NCBI GenBank assembly: GCA_009733575.1
Contig: ML770122.1
Span: 1-18,724 of the forward strand
Reading direction: 5' to 3'
DNA: 18,724 nt
Source of the DNA: Gymnopus androsaceus JB14
Lineage: Eukaryota > Basidiomycota > Agaricomycetes > Agaricales > Omphalotaceae
Below the pieces are notes generated by a model. It made no database searches. It worked only from the letters and a program-made list of their open reading frames with translations, and was not told the DNA's origin. A program made the position numbers and the translations under genes. Positions 1 to 7,908 of the stretch are shown piece after piece. Within the stretch, counting starts at the first letter, position 1, and each line of letters opens with the position of its first letter.

Positions 1-1
1 A

Positions 2-877
2 AAACCACGGGGGCCCCAAGGGAGGCTGATCCCCCCACAGTACCTCATGATCCCACTGCGAGAGATCAAACCTCGTATTGATCAAGGTGAGATTCTCGAG
101 CTGTAAACATCCACGTAAACACGGCAGATAATCGTTGGATATATCGAGCTCGACACTGCTGAGCTTTTCCAGGGAGGGGATATCGTGTGGAGCGAGACCA
201 ATAGAATATCGCAAGGAGGAGAGAGCAGGCATGCGTTCAAGTGCCCAGTCCAACGACTCGCTATGGCTGACGAGCCTTATATCAAAACTTTTAACTAAGG
301 AGAAGTCGTACTTTCGTAAGAGGCCGTTCAAGGTATCGCTCCACCATGGGGTGTCAATGGTCAATGACCGAATCCTCGGAGCGCATTGGATGAAGAGATT
401 TTCGAGCTCTTCAACTGTACCGTCGCCCAAGTCGTCGCTGAGACGAGCCTCCATGCTCAAAGGGTAATCTTTAGAATGGAGTAGATACCACTCCATCGTC
501 TCCCGTCTGTAGTGGAATTTCGCCAAATTAACAGCGAAAGTAGACCATAACTTCGGAGAACTGAAGGCAATCGCTCTCCACCTCTGGCAGGTTTGCGATA
601 TAGCAATTACTGGGCGACACCAGTGTATTTCTGTCACCTCGGCAGCCTTCAGGAAGATGAGATGGAAGATTTCTGGAGGGATGCGTCTGAACGCAGATTT
701 TTCACGTAGAATCGTCAGCCGGAGGTCAGCGACACGACAATACTCGGTATTAATTAGAGCCTTTGCAGTGGCTAGGGTGGTAATGATTGAGTCTATTTCT
801 TCAATCGTTGTAGCTGTGAGCGAGGAAGAGTAAGATACTGTTTCCTGTCCTTGGCGCAAGTGGAAGGTGGATGTCAT
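2..877 (-). CDS. F-box protein, C-terminus beyond window edge
   Basis: An uninterrupted minus-strand frame of 292 codons runs from an ATG at 877 off the left end of the window. Residues 64-80 carry the F-box core (FRRIPPEIFHLIF). After it come the tryptophan-rich segments usual in basidiomycete F-box proteins (SQTCQRWRAIAFSSPKLWSTF, residues about 94-114), then leucine-rich stretches resembling degenerate LRRs (for example LENLFIQCAPRIRSLTI). The family acts as the substrate adaptor of SCF ubiquitin ligases, binding Skp1 through the F-box; the substrate cannot be inferred. An N-terminal helix with the usual spaced leucines precedes the F-box. I chose this start because it is the first ATG in the frame and gives a normal N-terminus. 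These genes form large, fast-changing families in Agaricomycetes. Confidence 0.85.
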   Translation of the reverse strand, partial: MTSTFHLRQGQETVSYSSSLTATTIEEIDSIITTLATAKALINTEYCRVADLRLTILREKSAFRRIPPEIFHLIFLKAAEVTEIHWCRPVIAISQTCQRWRAIAFSSPKLWSTFAVNLAKFHYRRETMEWYLLHSKDYPLSMEARLSDDLGDGTVEELENLFIQCAPRIRSLTIDTPWWSDTLNGLLRKYDFSLVKSFDIRLVSHSESLDWALERMPALSSLRYSIGLAPHDIPSLEKLSSVELDISNDYLPCLRGCLQLENLTLINTRFDLSQWDHEVLWGDQPPLGPPWF

Positions 878-1548
878 GCTGGGCCCAATACAAGATGATT
901 GTTGACGTTACGGAGAAGAAATTTTGAACCAAACCAACCAGCATGTTGATATTTCGATTGTCAAATGATTCCTTTTGGTTAATCAATGGCCAAAATGGCC
1001 AATCGGCCAATGGGCGTCTAATGCCTGTCGGAGATTTATTTTTGCCCTTTATAGCTTTAACGGCATTAGAATGTCATGATAACGGCCTGGTTAATCCATA
1101 TTATCAGACCCTTATGACTGAACGCTATGTCTCACGAAAGTTTTCTGCGCTGGGCTCTTCATTTCTCACCCGGACGGCCCAAATAGCTCGAAAATGACTA
1201 GGAGATTTGGGTGGCTTAGATAGTCTTGGTGGAAAGATGCATTTTGTGCATTACGCCGTTGTTCATGCTTTGCGTGAACCGCTGACACAGTTTTATAGAC
1301 TTTAAATTCGCGAATTAGCTGTACTTATTATTAGGATCTCAATACAGAGTCATTTCCTTGATTTCTTGTTCTGGTCCATTCGCAATAGATCGATGAAAGC
1401 TGGCCCCGAATCTTCAATGAGCCACTACTTTGACCATGTTCGGTACTTCCTTTACACCGCTTCTTTATCTTCTTCATCTTTCCCCCTTCCTTTATTCTGA
1501 CATCAATCATTGTTAATCTTGACTTTGCAGGTAATGGTCACAGAACAT
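878..1548. other. Intergenic stretch, no supported gene
   Basis: This stretch lies upstream of the F-box gene and should hold its promoter. CCAAT pentamers on both strands cluster around 978-1016 in a locally repetitive patch (GGCCAAAATGGCCAATCGG). The frames seen here are short and not protein-like. A pyrimidine-rich tract near 1450-1535 ends in TTTGCAG and resembles an intron end, but no exon on either side holds up. Confidence 0.4.
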
Positions 1549-1555
1549 GCAATCC

Positions 1556-1786
1556 TTACGGTATATCCCGGACGAAGATGAGCGAATCAGGAATTGGGAT
1601 TGCTATTGTTTGCTTCAACATCTCGTCATACTTCTCCAGCATCGCCAGGCTCTCCGGTTCATCTTCCTGCGTATCAACATGGCCATGAACACGAACGACT
1701 TGTCGAAAAGTCAATCGCAATGACGAAGCCTCAGCCGCAATTACCTCCTTCCTCTGCTCCCAGTATGTTCGGCGTGGCCCAGACAC
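1556..1786 (-). other. Possible coding fragment, unknown
   Basis: A minus-strand open stretch ends in TAA at 1556 and encodes about 76 acidic, plausible-looking residues (including EDEPESLAMLEKYDEMLKQ). It has no ATG of its own. An in-frame TGA lies a little upstream, so it could only be a terminal exon entered through the AG at about 1803, or a relic. I do not recognise it. The plus strand of the same segment also has a short frame starting near 1550, so coding remains unproven. Confidence 0.2.
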
Positions 1787-2052
1787 ATGGCCTTTGGACC
1801 CTGCATTCTCATGATCTCACATTCCCCGTAGAAACCGTAATGGTTCTTTTGCTGTGCTGTTCTTCCAGGTGTGATGTGATCGGGATATCCCGGTCAGCGC
1901 TTAAATCCCTTTTGGATTGTATTCTGCCTTTCCTGCTTATGCAGGGTCCAGGGGTTCCTTCCTCATATCACATCTTTTCCATTCCATCATGTCGGAGTCT
2001 CGAGTTGAGCATCTGCAGCCAGCACGTGGCTTTTTCCGACCTTCTATTTTCT

Positions 2053-2172
2053 ATGCCCCAAGGTGCCTTTGTCACCATTTTTGATGGACTACCTATCACG
2101 GAAATAGATTCCATGCCCCAAGGTGCCCTTGTCGCCATTTTTGACAGACTACCTATCATAAAAGGGTCTTCC
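2053..2172. repeat. Two-copy 60-bp tandem repeat
   Basis: Two adjacent units (2053-2112 and 2113-2172) each begin ATGCCCCAAGGTGCC and share most bases, with scattered substitutions over the first 45. Since 60 is a multiple of three, it reads as a 20-residue repeat in an open frame on the plus strand (MPQGAFVTIFDGLPI / MPQGALVAIFDRLPI), and the minus strand is open there too. No complete gene model contains it. Confidence 0.7.
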
Positions 2173-2289
2173 CAATCTTAGCACGTGTTTCCCGTATCTC
2201 GTACTTGTGATCGTGATATCACAATTTCCAGACAGAACCGTTGCCGTGTTTTCTTCGAGATATCACATACTCGATCAGCGAGCGTATGA
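2161..2289. repeat. Duplicated promoter-like segment, copy 1
   Basis: This segment repeats at 2634-2760 in direct orientation, starting AAAGGGTCTTCCCAATCTTAG. It contains a perfect 10-bp palindrome GTGATATCAC at 2213-2222, conserved in copy 2, and a CACGTG core at about 2182 that is CACGCG in copy 2. Weak similarity continues to about 2330, where the position matching the MYND start codon reads ATG TGA. This looks like the decayed 5' end of a second MYND-type gene. Confidence 0.6.
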
Positions 2290-2633
2290 TTTTCTAACTG
2301 AAAACACCGCATTCCCATTTTTAGGAGATGTGAATTCTTGGTTGGTACGAGGAGTACCTGCCCTGTGGAATTTCAATGTCTCGTTATAGTTTTTGAGGTC
2401 CCCGCATCAGAGATTCATCAGTCGAGCGTCCGTATTTGGTTATGATGTTCTCTGAAACCTAAATTTGTGGGCGCGTCTATCGAAAGATGCCCGTGCAGGG
2501 TTCATTCCTCATACAGGGTGCATCTTTTCCGCGAGAAGCACCCGAATCTCGTCAATCACATCGGGACAAGTGCTGTACGGTGCTGATTTTGACTTTTTGT
2601 ATCAACTGAGCAGCGCGAGACGGTAATCTAAGT

Positions 2634-2760
2634 AAAGGGTCTTCCCAATCTTAGCACGCGTTTCTCGTATCTCGTACTCGTCATTGTGATATCACAAATT
2701 CCAGACAGAACCGCTGCCGTGCCTTCACTCAGGCTGAGATATTACATACTTGATCGACAA
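2634..2760 (+). promoter_or_regulatory. Probable MYND-gene promoter, duplicated copy 2
   Basis: This is the second copy of the segment at 2161-2289 and ends 43 bp before the MYND start codon, so it should carry that gene's proximal promoter or 5' UTR. The palindrome GTGATATCAC at 2686-2695 survives in both copies and is the best candidate protein-binding site. Relative to copy 1 there is a short insertion (about ACTCAGGCTG) near 2732. Confidence 0.45.
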
Positions 2761-2803
2761 CCATGTCCCTTTCTTCTGAACCACCACACCACTCCGCCCA
2801 GAG

Positions 2804-3494
2804 ATGATTAACTGCAGTCATTGCGATACAGAATTGATTCGTGTGCGCGCTTGTACAGGCTGCTTCTCTGTAGCTTACTGCGTAGGTGGTTTCTTCTTGA
2901 TTTATCAAGCCCTGTTAATTGTTTAACACAATACTAGGACGTAAACTGTCAAAACCACGACTGGGGACCTCATCGCCAGGCCTGTAAAAACAAGAGGAAT
3001 GAAATAAAATACAATTATACAATGTTTAATGGATTGATGCTTAAGAGTCGCGACTTGTCAGAGAGTGTTGATGCAAAAAAATGTGTGTGGGTTTCATACA
3101 GTGTCTTGATTAATCTGATCAATTTCAAAGCCATTAATATATCCTGCAAGGAAAGAGCCAAAGAAGCAAAGGCTTGGGTCGAAAAGATCATGACAGCTAT
3201 CGAACAAGCAGGTGGGTATCCTAGTGGCCTCAACAACGGCGTGGAGTGACTTACGCTTCTTACACAGGCCCGGGTGGCAACAGGGGGCGCCTGAATTTCT
3301 ATCTCAAGGAGATGAACGACATTGTAGAATGCCTGCTTGTTCAACATCAAATTAACTCCGAAGGGATCAAAAATAGCGTCAGGGCGCTTCATCATTTTTC
3401 GAAAATTCAGGAGGTGTGTTTTCGCGTATTGAATTTAAATCTATCTGAAAAGGTCCTTGCTTTTAGGAATGCAAGCTTTATGTCGTTTGATTGA
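2804..3494 (+). CDS. MYND-type zinc-finger protein (3 exons)
   Basis: Exons at 2804-2881, 2938-3211 and 3268-3494 give a 192-residue protein. Both introns are 56 bp (GTAGGT...CTAG and GTGGGT...ACAG). The N-terminus is a complete MYND finger: C4, C7, C17, C20, C26, C30, H38 and C42, with the family's YCxxxCQxxxWxxH pattern split by intron 1 after C26. MYND fingers bind zinc and short proline-containing peptides. The rest (about 150 residues, helical, Lys/Glu-rich) matches nothing I recognise. An in-frame TGA at 2777 fixes the start at 2804. A further possible intron (3414-3466, GTGTGT...TTTAG) would end the protein earlier, at 3490. Small MYND proteins are multi-copy in many mushrooms; the partner and process are unknown. 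Confidence 0.8.
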
Positions 3495-3633
3495 TGTGGG
3501 TCTATTGTGCTATAATTTCAGCCTTTAATGTTGTTGTATACAAGAATTGCATGAAGGCTCGTAAATGTGTAATGTTTTTGATATCGCGAACTTGCAAAGC
3601 ATATTGCCCCAATGTCATGCTTTTTTAGTGTTC

Positions 3634-4615
3634 TCATAGAGGATTTTTAATCCAGCGAGATGATATCGACTTCGGTATATTGAGCAGTGCGACTGGAGCA
3701 GGTACCGAGGCAAAACCTCTAAAGTACCGGGGGAGAAAATGGGATAGAGATGGGGAGACAGGGTTATCCTGCCCATCATCGTTGTTCGTTGCGATGAGGG
3801 TGGGTGCCAGTGACTCAAACTTCGACCCAACCATCTTTCTAGCACGCTGCTCAGAGAGTTTTCGATTGGGTGAGGTGCAGTCGGCGGCGGGGTGCTCGCG
3901 GGAACCACATTTTGAGCATTTGTGGTCTCGGGGGCAAGGGTCATTGTGGCAGCGTTTGTGGTTCCAATTCCTGCAAGTTTCTTTCCGTCTGAGTTTCTCG
4001 GATGAAGCTGACGATTCTCCTTTAGAGTTAACATATCCTGGACCTCGGACAGCAGCGCGGACGAAGTTCTCGAATTTCCAAGTTGCGTCGAATAGGACTC
4101 CACGTTGTTTCCCGATGTACCTGCGGGCAGCACGGTCAAACTGGATAACACGTCGAGATGTCTTGGAACGGGAGGAGTTGCAGGGGACAATGTTCTCTTT
4201 ACCGTCAATGGTGTCTTCTTCACCATCGGCATTGAATTCCTTGGAGAGGATGGTATCGAACTCGACATAGCTGTTGAGGAGGACATTCTTCCACTGGGAG
4301 GAAGGAAGGTTGGGGAGGTGGGGTTGGGACCTGATGAGTCGGACAGTCTCGTTGATGTCTCGACTATACTTTTCGATTTTTCTGGTAATTGCAAGGTGCT
4401 TTGATTTCGAAGTCCTCGTCCTCTTACTCGACCTGTACAAAATAAAATTGGGATTTATCCATCTTGGGTTTCTTGTATAGGCTGGAGGACTCGTCCTCTG
4501 ATGCTTCCGGGGACGAGGATCGGCTACGTTTGGGAGCGGCGGACATGCGGTCCAGGAGGGAAGGGTTTCGTTGGGAAGACACACGTCGGAGGAGGACGGG
4601 CTCAGAGTGTGTCAT
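3634..4615 (-). CDS. CCCH + CCHC zinc-finger protein, gag-like
   Basis: The main exon runs from about 4432 to 3634. It encodes a basic helical region, an acidic stretch, then two joined zinc motifs: C-x7-C-x4-C-x3-H (CRNWNHKRCHNDPCPRDH), followed at once by C-x2-C-x4-H-x4-C, an exact zinc knuckle (CSKCGSREHPAADC). These suggest single-stranded nucleic acid binding, as in Gag-like proteins of retroelements. No reverse transcriptase, integrase or recombinase follows in the window. The N-terminus needs a frame change: an ATG at 4615 opens a Ser/Arg-rich exon (including PKRSRSSSPEASEDE). The acceptor TTTTGTACAG at 4433 fits well, but the only frame-compatible donor I see nearby is a poor GTCCTC. 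A donor GTGTGT further upstream also keeps the frame. Length is about 300 residues. It may be a lone gag-like gene or a damaged element. Confidence 0.6.
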
Positions 4616-4775
4616 GGAAGGGTGAACTCCCACCTGGGAATCGGAAGGATTCCGATTTCAAATTGGGGTCTGGTAGGCAGTCGGAAATGATATCGAATGG
4701 TGATGCCTCAACGTTCTGATACTCGAGCTGGAGGTTAAAATGATGCTTGAACTTAAATCGACCTTTCGAGCACAT
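4602..4775 (-). pseudogene. Deaminase-gene fragment (OTT_1508-like relic)
   Basis: A minus-strand frame from an ATG at 4775 encodes 57 residues and stops. It contains PFDIISDCLPDPNLKSESF, which aligns with PFDIISECLAKSELESKDF in the deaminase gene at 10723-12787. About 27 nucleotides of this block differ at only one position between the two sites. Nothing else of the deaminase is present, neither the HAE nor the CxxC motif. I read it as a fragment left by duplication or by recombination with the neighbouring gag-like gene. It could also be a true N-terminal exon of that gene. Confidence 0.4.
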
Positions 4776-4859
4776 ACTACTCCGATGTATCCGAGCCACG
4801 CGCTCGCGTCCGTTTCACAACCCCCACGCTTCAAGCCCGAGTCCATTCCACTACTAATT

Positions 4860-5145
4860 GAATTTACGGCATCCAACCAAAATGTGCCATGTGCGTCAAG
4901 ATTAACTCAAGATGCGTAAAATAATAATTAAATTAAACAAGACTTCTTTGCAGATTTCATATGGCGCTGGTGCTGGCGAGATTCGAACTCGCAGCTAGGC
5001 TACAGAATATGCCTATGCGGCGGAGATTATGGTGAAGCCTAAGGTTAACCGTTACCCCACAGCACCATGTCTAGTGACATTACCTATGGTAATGAGGCCT
5101 TGCTAGCCTTTGAGAGAGATAGATTTATTGACAAGCTCTCAATCA
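4860..5145 (-). repeat. tRNA-like repeat, copy A (full length)
   Basis: The repeat has a conserved body (about 4860-4967) downstream of a tRNA-like head, and a conserved tail on the other side that ends CTAGCCTTTGAGAGA...GACAAGCTCTCA (5100-5145). Body, head and tail recur at 9727-9972 (copy C), and head plus tail at 8935-9276 (copy B). All copies share orientation. The layout resembles a tRNA-derived SINE, but conservation on both sides of the head would also fit a larger duplicated segment. Confidence 0.65.
4968..5066 (-). tRNA. tRNA-like cloverleaf A, probably not a working tRNA
   Basis: Reading the minus strand from 5066, all four stems form: acceptor GGTGCTG/CAGCACC (7 of 7), D stem GGGT/ACCT, anticodon stem AGGCT/AGCCT, variable loop of four, T stem GCGAG/CTCGC with loop TTCGAAT, and discriminator A. 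The A box (TGGGGTAACGG) and B box (GTTCGAATC) for Pol III are intact. The anticodon loop is 34 nt, as if it held a 27-nt intron. Position 33 is C instead of the conserved T, so no anticodon can be assigned safely. The differing loops of the three copies argue for a tRNA-derived repeat. Confidence 0.4.
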
Positions 5146-5189
5146 AAGGCTTGCATTGCTAAAGATGTTTGTTAGGTTGAAGTGAAATA

Positions 5190-5645
5190 TTGACGCACCT
5201 AAAGATTGATATTCTTCATTGGATTTTGTGCTGTCTGATTACCACTATCTACCCATTCCTCTTTATCTTCCCTCTGGATCGACTCGATTTTAAACCTCAG
5301 GCAGCATCTGTCAGTTTATTTTCCCGCAACAAGGTACTTTTAATTTACAGCCGGCAGCCTTTTAAGGATAACATCACGACGTTTAGCTCAATTTTATTGA
5401 AAAAAACCTCACAATTTCCACAGTATGCAGTAAGGCTTTTTAAAAACATATCAATAAGACTTCGTAGAGCTTTTGTAAAGAGCTACGATAACTTCTGGAG
5501 CCCCGGGAATATGGCCGGGCAGCTGCTAAAATCCGGCCTGGCACCCAGGGCGCTTATTCGGCAGCCCACGGCACCTTCGGCACCCTTCCAAAATGGCAGA
5601 GACCATCAAATACTGTTTATCCATAAGTTTTTAAAAAGATTGTGA
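5190..5645 (+). pseudogene. Coding relic at outer end of left arm
   Basis: An open frame here encodes residues such as AVRLFKN and RLRRAFVKSYDNFWSPG. The outer end of the right arm, read on the minus strand, encodes AVKHFKK followed by the same RLRRAFVKSYDNFWSPG. Nucleotides diverge outward of about 5430 while peptide similarity continues, so both sides seem to descend from one coding sequence. I do not recognise the protein. The frame runs into the inverted-repeat arm and stops at 5645. Confidence 0.35.
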
Positions 5646-6360
5646 TAAGGTGATACACCTAGCCCGATGCCCGCCCACTGGCACCTATAGCATAGTGCGC
5701 TCATCAGCGCTTATTTCCCGCCCTCCGGCGCTTATTTTGACAAAAAATGTTGGTAATTAGGCTTGATAAATACTGAAAAAATCATGAAAAATACTGAAAA
5801 TATCCAGGCAACGGGAATGCACCCTGTGCCGCTTTAATTTTTGTCACATGATTTGGGACCTGATTTTAGCGCCCACAGGGGCTATTTTGCGGAAAAATAA
5901 AAAATTAGGCCTCATAAATCCCGAAAAATCCTGGAAAAATTGTAAAAAATGTGGAAAATATTCAGTGATGCATCACAATCACATGACCCTGGATCTTTTG
6001 CAAAAAAACCCAATAATGGATAATAATCACAAACAATCAGAAATTTCTCATAAAACAGCAGCAGGGGTAGGGATATACACCATACCATATATGGTTATGA
6101 TGACATTCTATAATATGATTAGAGTGGCACTGTAAAATATGGTCATAGTGGCACTATAAAATATGGTCATGGTGGCATTGTATGAATATGGTTAAAGTGG
6201 CACTATATTTACAGTGGCACCAGTATGATTACAGTGGCACTATAAAATATGGTCATGGTGGCACTGTGTGAATATGGTTAAGGTGGCACATATTTTACAG
6301 TGGCCATATAAATATGGTTACAGTGGCACTGTATGAATATTGTTATGGTACCATCATATA
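5430..6360 (+). repeat. Left arm of a large fold-back element, outer part
   Basis: The sequence is repeated inverted at about 7931-8785. From 5454 to 6280 it aligns nearly base for base with the right arm, with few substitutions and one-base indels; the outermost 25 bases are more diverged. It is mostly AT-rich with GC-rich islets (5500-5590, 5660-5730). A GTGGCAC minisatellite near its inner end has extra units (6281-6360) not seen opposite. No transposase-like frame is present in the arm. The 95-codon frame at 5848-6135 is an accident of the repeat. Confidence 0.85.
6124..6306 (+). repeat. GTGGCAC minisatellite, left arm
   Basis: GTGGCAC recurs at 6124, 6148, 6172 (as GTGGCAT), 6197, 6214, 6234, 6258 and 6283, mostly spaced 24-25 bp. 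The units resemble GTGGCACTGTAAAATATGG followed by TCAT. The same array lies inverted in the right arm. Confidence 0.75.
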
Positions 6361-6626
6361 CAGTGACAGCGAAATCAAACCTGCACCCCTGATTTGGAAG
6401 CCGCATACATTCCTGGTGCTAAACTTTTTCTTTTTTACTGCTTTTTTGGCAATAGTGTAGTATTACAACTATGTAATGTACTCTATGCTATTCCTGGTGT
6501 GAATACAGGCCACATTCAACTGAAAATTACTAATGTTGACATGAGGAGGACTTTTTCTGTGTGGTAAGAGCTGGCAACACATGCAGTTTCTGAATCGGGG
6601 ATGTGGGTTTGATTTTGCTGTCACTG
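6361..6626. mobile_element. 266-bp MITE inserted in the left arm
   Basis: Terminal inverted repeats of 21 bp (6361-6381 and 6606-6626) start CAGTGACAGC and differ at one position. The element is absent from the matching place in the right arm, so it is an insertion made after the inverted repeat formed. No coding capacity. The target duplication is unclear: the left flank ends TATA and the right begins TCGATA. The CAGT ends resemble those of several cut-and-paste DNA transposons. Confidence 0.7.
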
Positions 6627-6772
6627 TCGATATGGTTAAAATATCACCATATAAATTATAAATACAGTTATGGTACTGCCATGTTAACATGGTTATGGAA
6701 CAGCCACTAGGGATCCGCACTATGACTGTATGATATGGCTTACAGTTACAGTTATACAGGTACTTGTAATTG
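6627..6772 (+). repeat. Left arm of fold-back element, inner part
   Basis: The sequence pairs with the right arm at 7366-7482 and 7909-7931 (inverted), roughly nine bases in ten identical. With the two MITEs removed, both arms are collinear, so the inverted repeat extends to 6772 and 7366. It contains the perfect 14-bp palindrome CCATGTTAACATGG at 6679-6692. Confidence 0.8.
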
Positions 6773-7365
6773 TACTGTAAAGAGTGTCTGAGGACACTTT
6801 TTACAGCCATATTTATATGGTTGCTGTACAGGTATCTCATACAGCAAGATTACAGTATCATTACTGGTTTTGACCAACTATTCAATCATGTATTGACTAT
6901 GAGTAGAGTATAGCTCAGTACCATGGATGAAACTAACCAGTATATTCACTAACATAGGATATGGCTTTATGTCTGAGTTATGACAGTTACAGTACTACAA
7001 TACCAATGCAAGTGTAGTGTCAATGTACTTGTAACTCACAAAGGTAACTCATGTGATGGAGTTTGGGTGACTTGGGATATACAAGTACATTGACAGCTAA
7101 GGTACTGTGATATACTGGTACAGAAGCATGATATGACTTGTGTTAATTGCAGCCCTACTTTTATATGTTATGGTACTGCTATGACTAGAATGATATGGCT
7201 GTATTGGAGTAGTACTGATAACTCAGTGTGAGTATATGCATAGTATCATGAGGACTGGGTACTCTTGTACTATTACAACCAACTGTTCATGGATTTCGGA
7301 AAATACACAATAGAAAACAACAGAAAAGATACCAAAACCTTGAGGATGAATTTACTCCAAACAAT
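6773..7365. repeat. Central spacer of the fold-back with smaller hairpins
   Basis: This is the 0.6-kb AT-rich spacer between the arms, with no gene. It holds a 14-bp stem with one mismatch and a 4-nt loop at 6775-6806 (CTGTAAAGAGTGTC ... GACACTTTTTACAG). A perfect 16-bp inverted repeat (TGTCAATGTACTTGTA) lies at 7018-7033 and 7080-7095. Confidence 0.65.
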
Positions 7366-7482
7366 TACAAGTACCTGTATAACTGTAACTGTAAGCCATA
7401 TTATACAGTTATAGTGCAGATCCCTAGTGGCTGTTCCATAACCATATTTACATGGCAGTACCATAACTGTATTTATAATTTA
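7366..7482 (-). repeat. Right arm of fold-back element, inner part
   Basis: Inverted copy of about 6646-6772. It ends in the 8-bp target duplication ATAATTTA (7475-7482) of the MITE inserted here. Confidence 0.8.
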
Positions 7483-7908
7483 TAGTGTGTGACTCGGGTC
7501 AGGTTGAGTGCCCAAAACATCAACCCAACCTGGAGCCAAGGCTATACCCATACCTGGTTCGACAGGTATGGGTTTCTCATGGTTGGGTTAGGTTACAGTT
7601 TCTCCCAGACACCAGGAATCCCATATAGAAATACAAACCAATAATGACATCATAACCAAAAAGAACTAGAATTTTTTGTGATATGACATCATAATTGAGG
7701 GTTCAGGTATTCTTGTATCAAAAAAAACAGTACAGTACTACAAATTTACTAAGATCAAGTACAGCTATGAGATCAATACGCAAAAAATATTCTTGACCCT
7801 GGATGGATCCAGGTGAGTTTTGGGTCTGCAGAGCTGGACCCAACCCAACCCAGCACAGCCACCTGACCCGGAAACCCGGCTCACCCAGCATACCTGGGCC
7901 ACACACTA
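7483..7908. mobile_element. 426-bp non-autonomous hAT-like MITE in right arm
   Basis: Ends are TAGTGTGTG... and ...CACACACTA; the terminal inverted repeats match at 13 of the first 17 positions. It is flanked by a perfect 8-bp direct repeat ATAATTTA (7475-7482 and 7909-7916). An 8-bp duplication with TAGTG ends is the signature of the hAT superfamily. The left arm has one uninterrupted ATAATTTA equivalent (TAAATTAT at 6653-6660), which is the empty site. The element is GC-richer than its surroundings, has several CAACCCAACC motifs and an 11-bp hairpin near 7547-7572 (CCCATACCTG ... CAGGTATGGG), and has no coding capacity. Confidence 0.85.

Noticed and set aside
943..1197. 84-codon plus-strand frame
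   Set aside because: It overlaps the F-box promoter, has no protein-like pattern and begins in a CCAAT-rich repetitive patch.
1549..1722. Small plus-strand frame (about 57 codons) from an ATG at about 1549
   Set aside because: Shares DNA with an equally open minus-strand frame; no domain, no support for either as a complete gene.
4968..5066. A functional tRNA-Val(CAC) or tRNA-Trp reading of copy A
   Set aside because: Moving the anticodon stem by one base gives CAC but leaves a 3-nt variable loop; the best-paired fold has C at position 33, and copies B and C do not keep any anticodon.
5848..6135. 95-codon frame inside the left arm
   Set aside because: Low-complexity Asn/Lys/His-rich translation of AT-rich repeat DNA; the right-arm copy has indels (A-run lengths, one-base gaps) that break it.
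6124..6306. CRISPR-like array
   Set aside because: Units are short and variable, spacers are repeats of one another, and the genome is eukaryotic.
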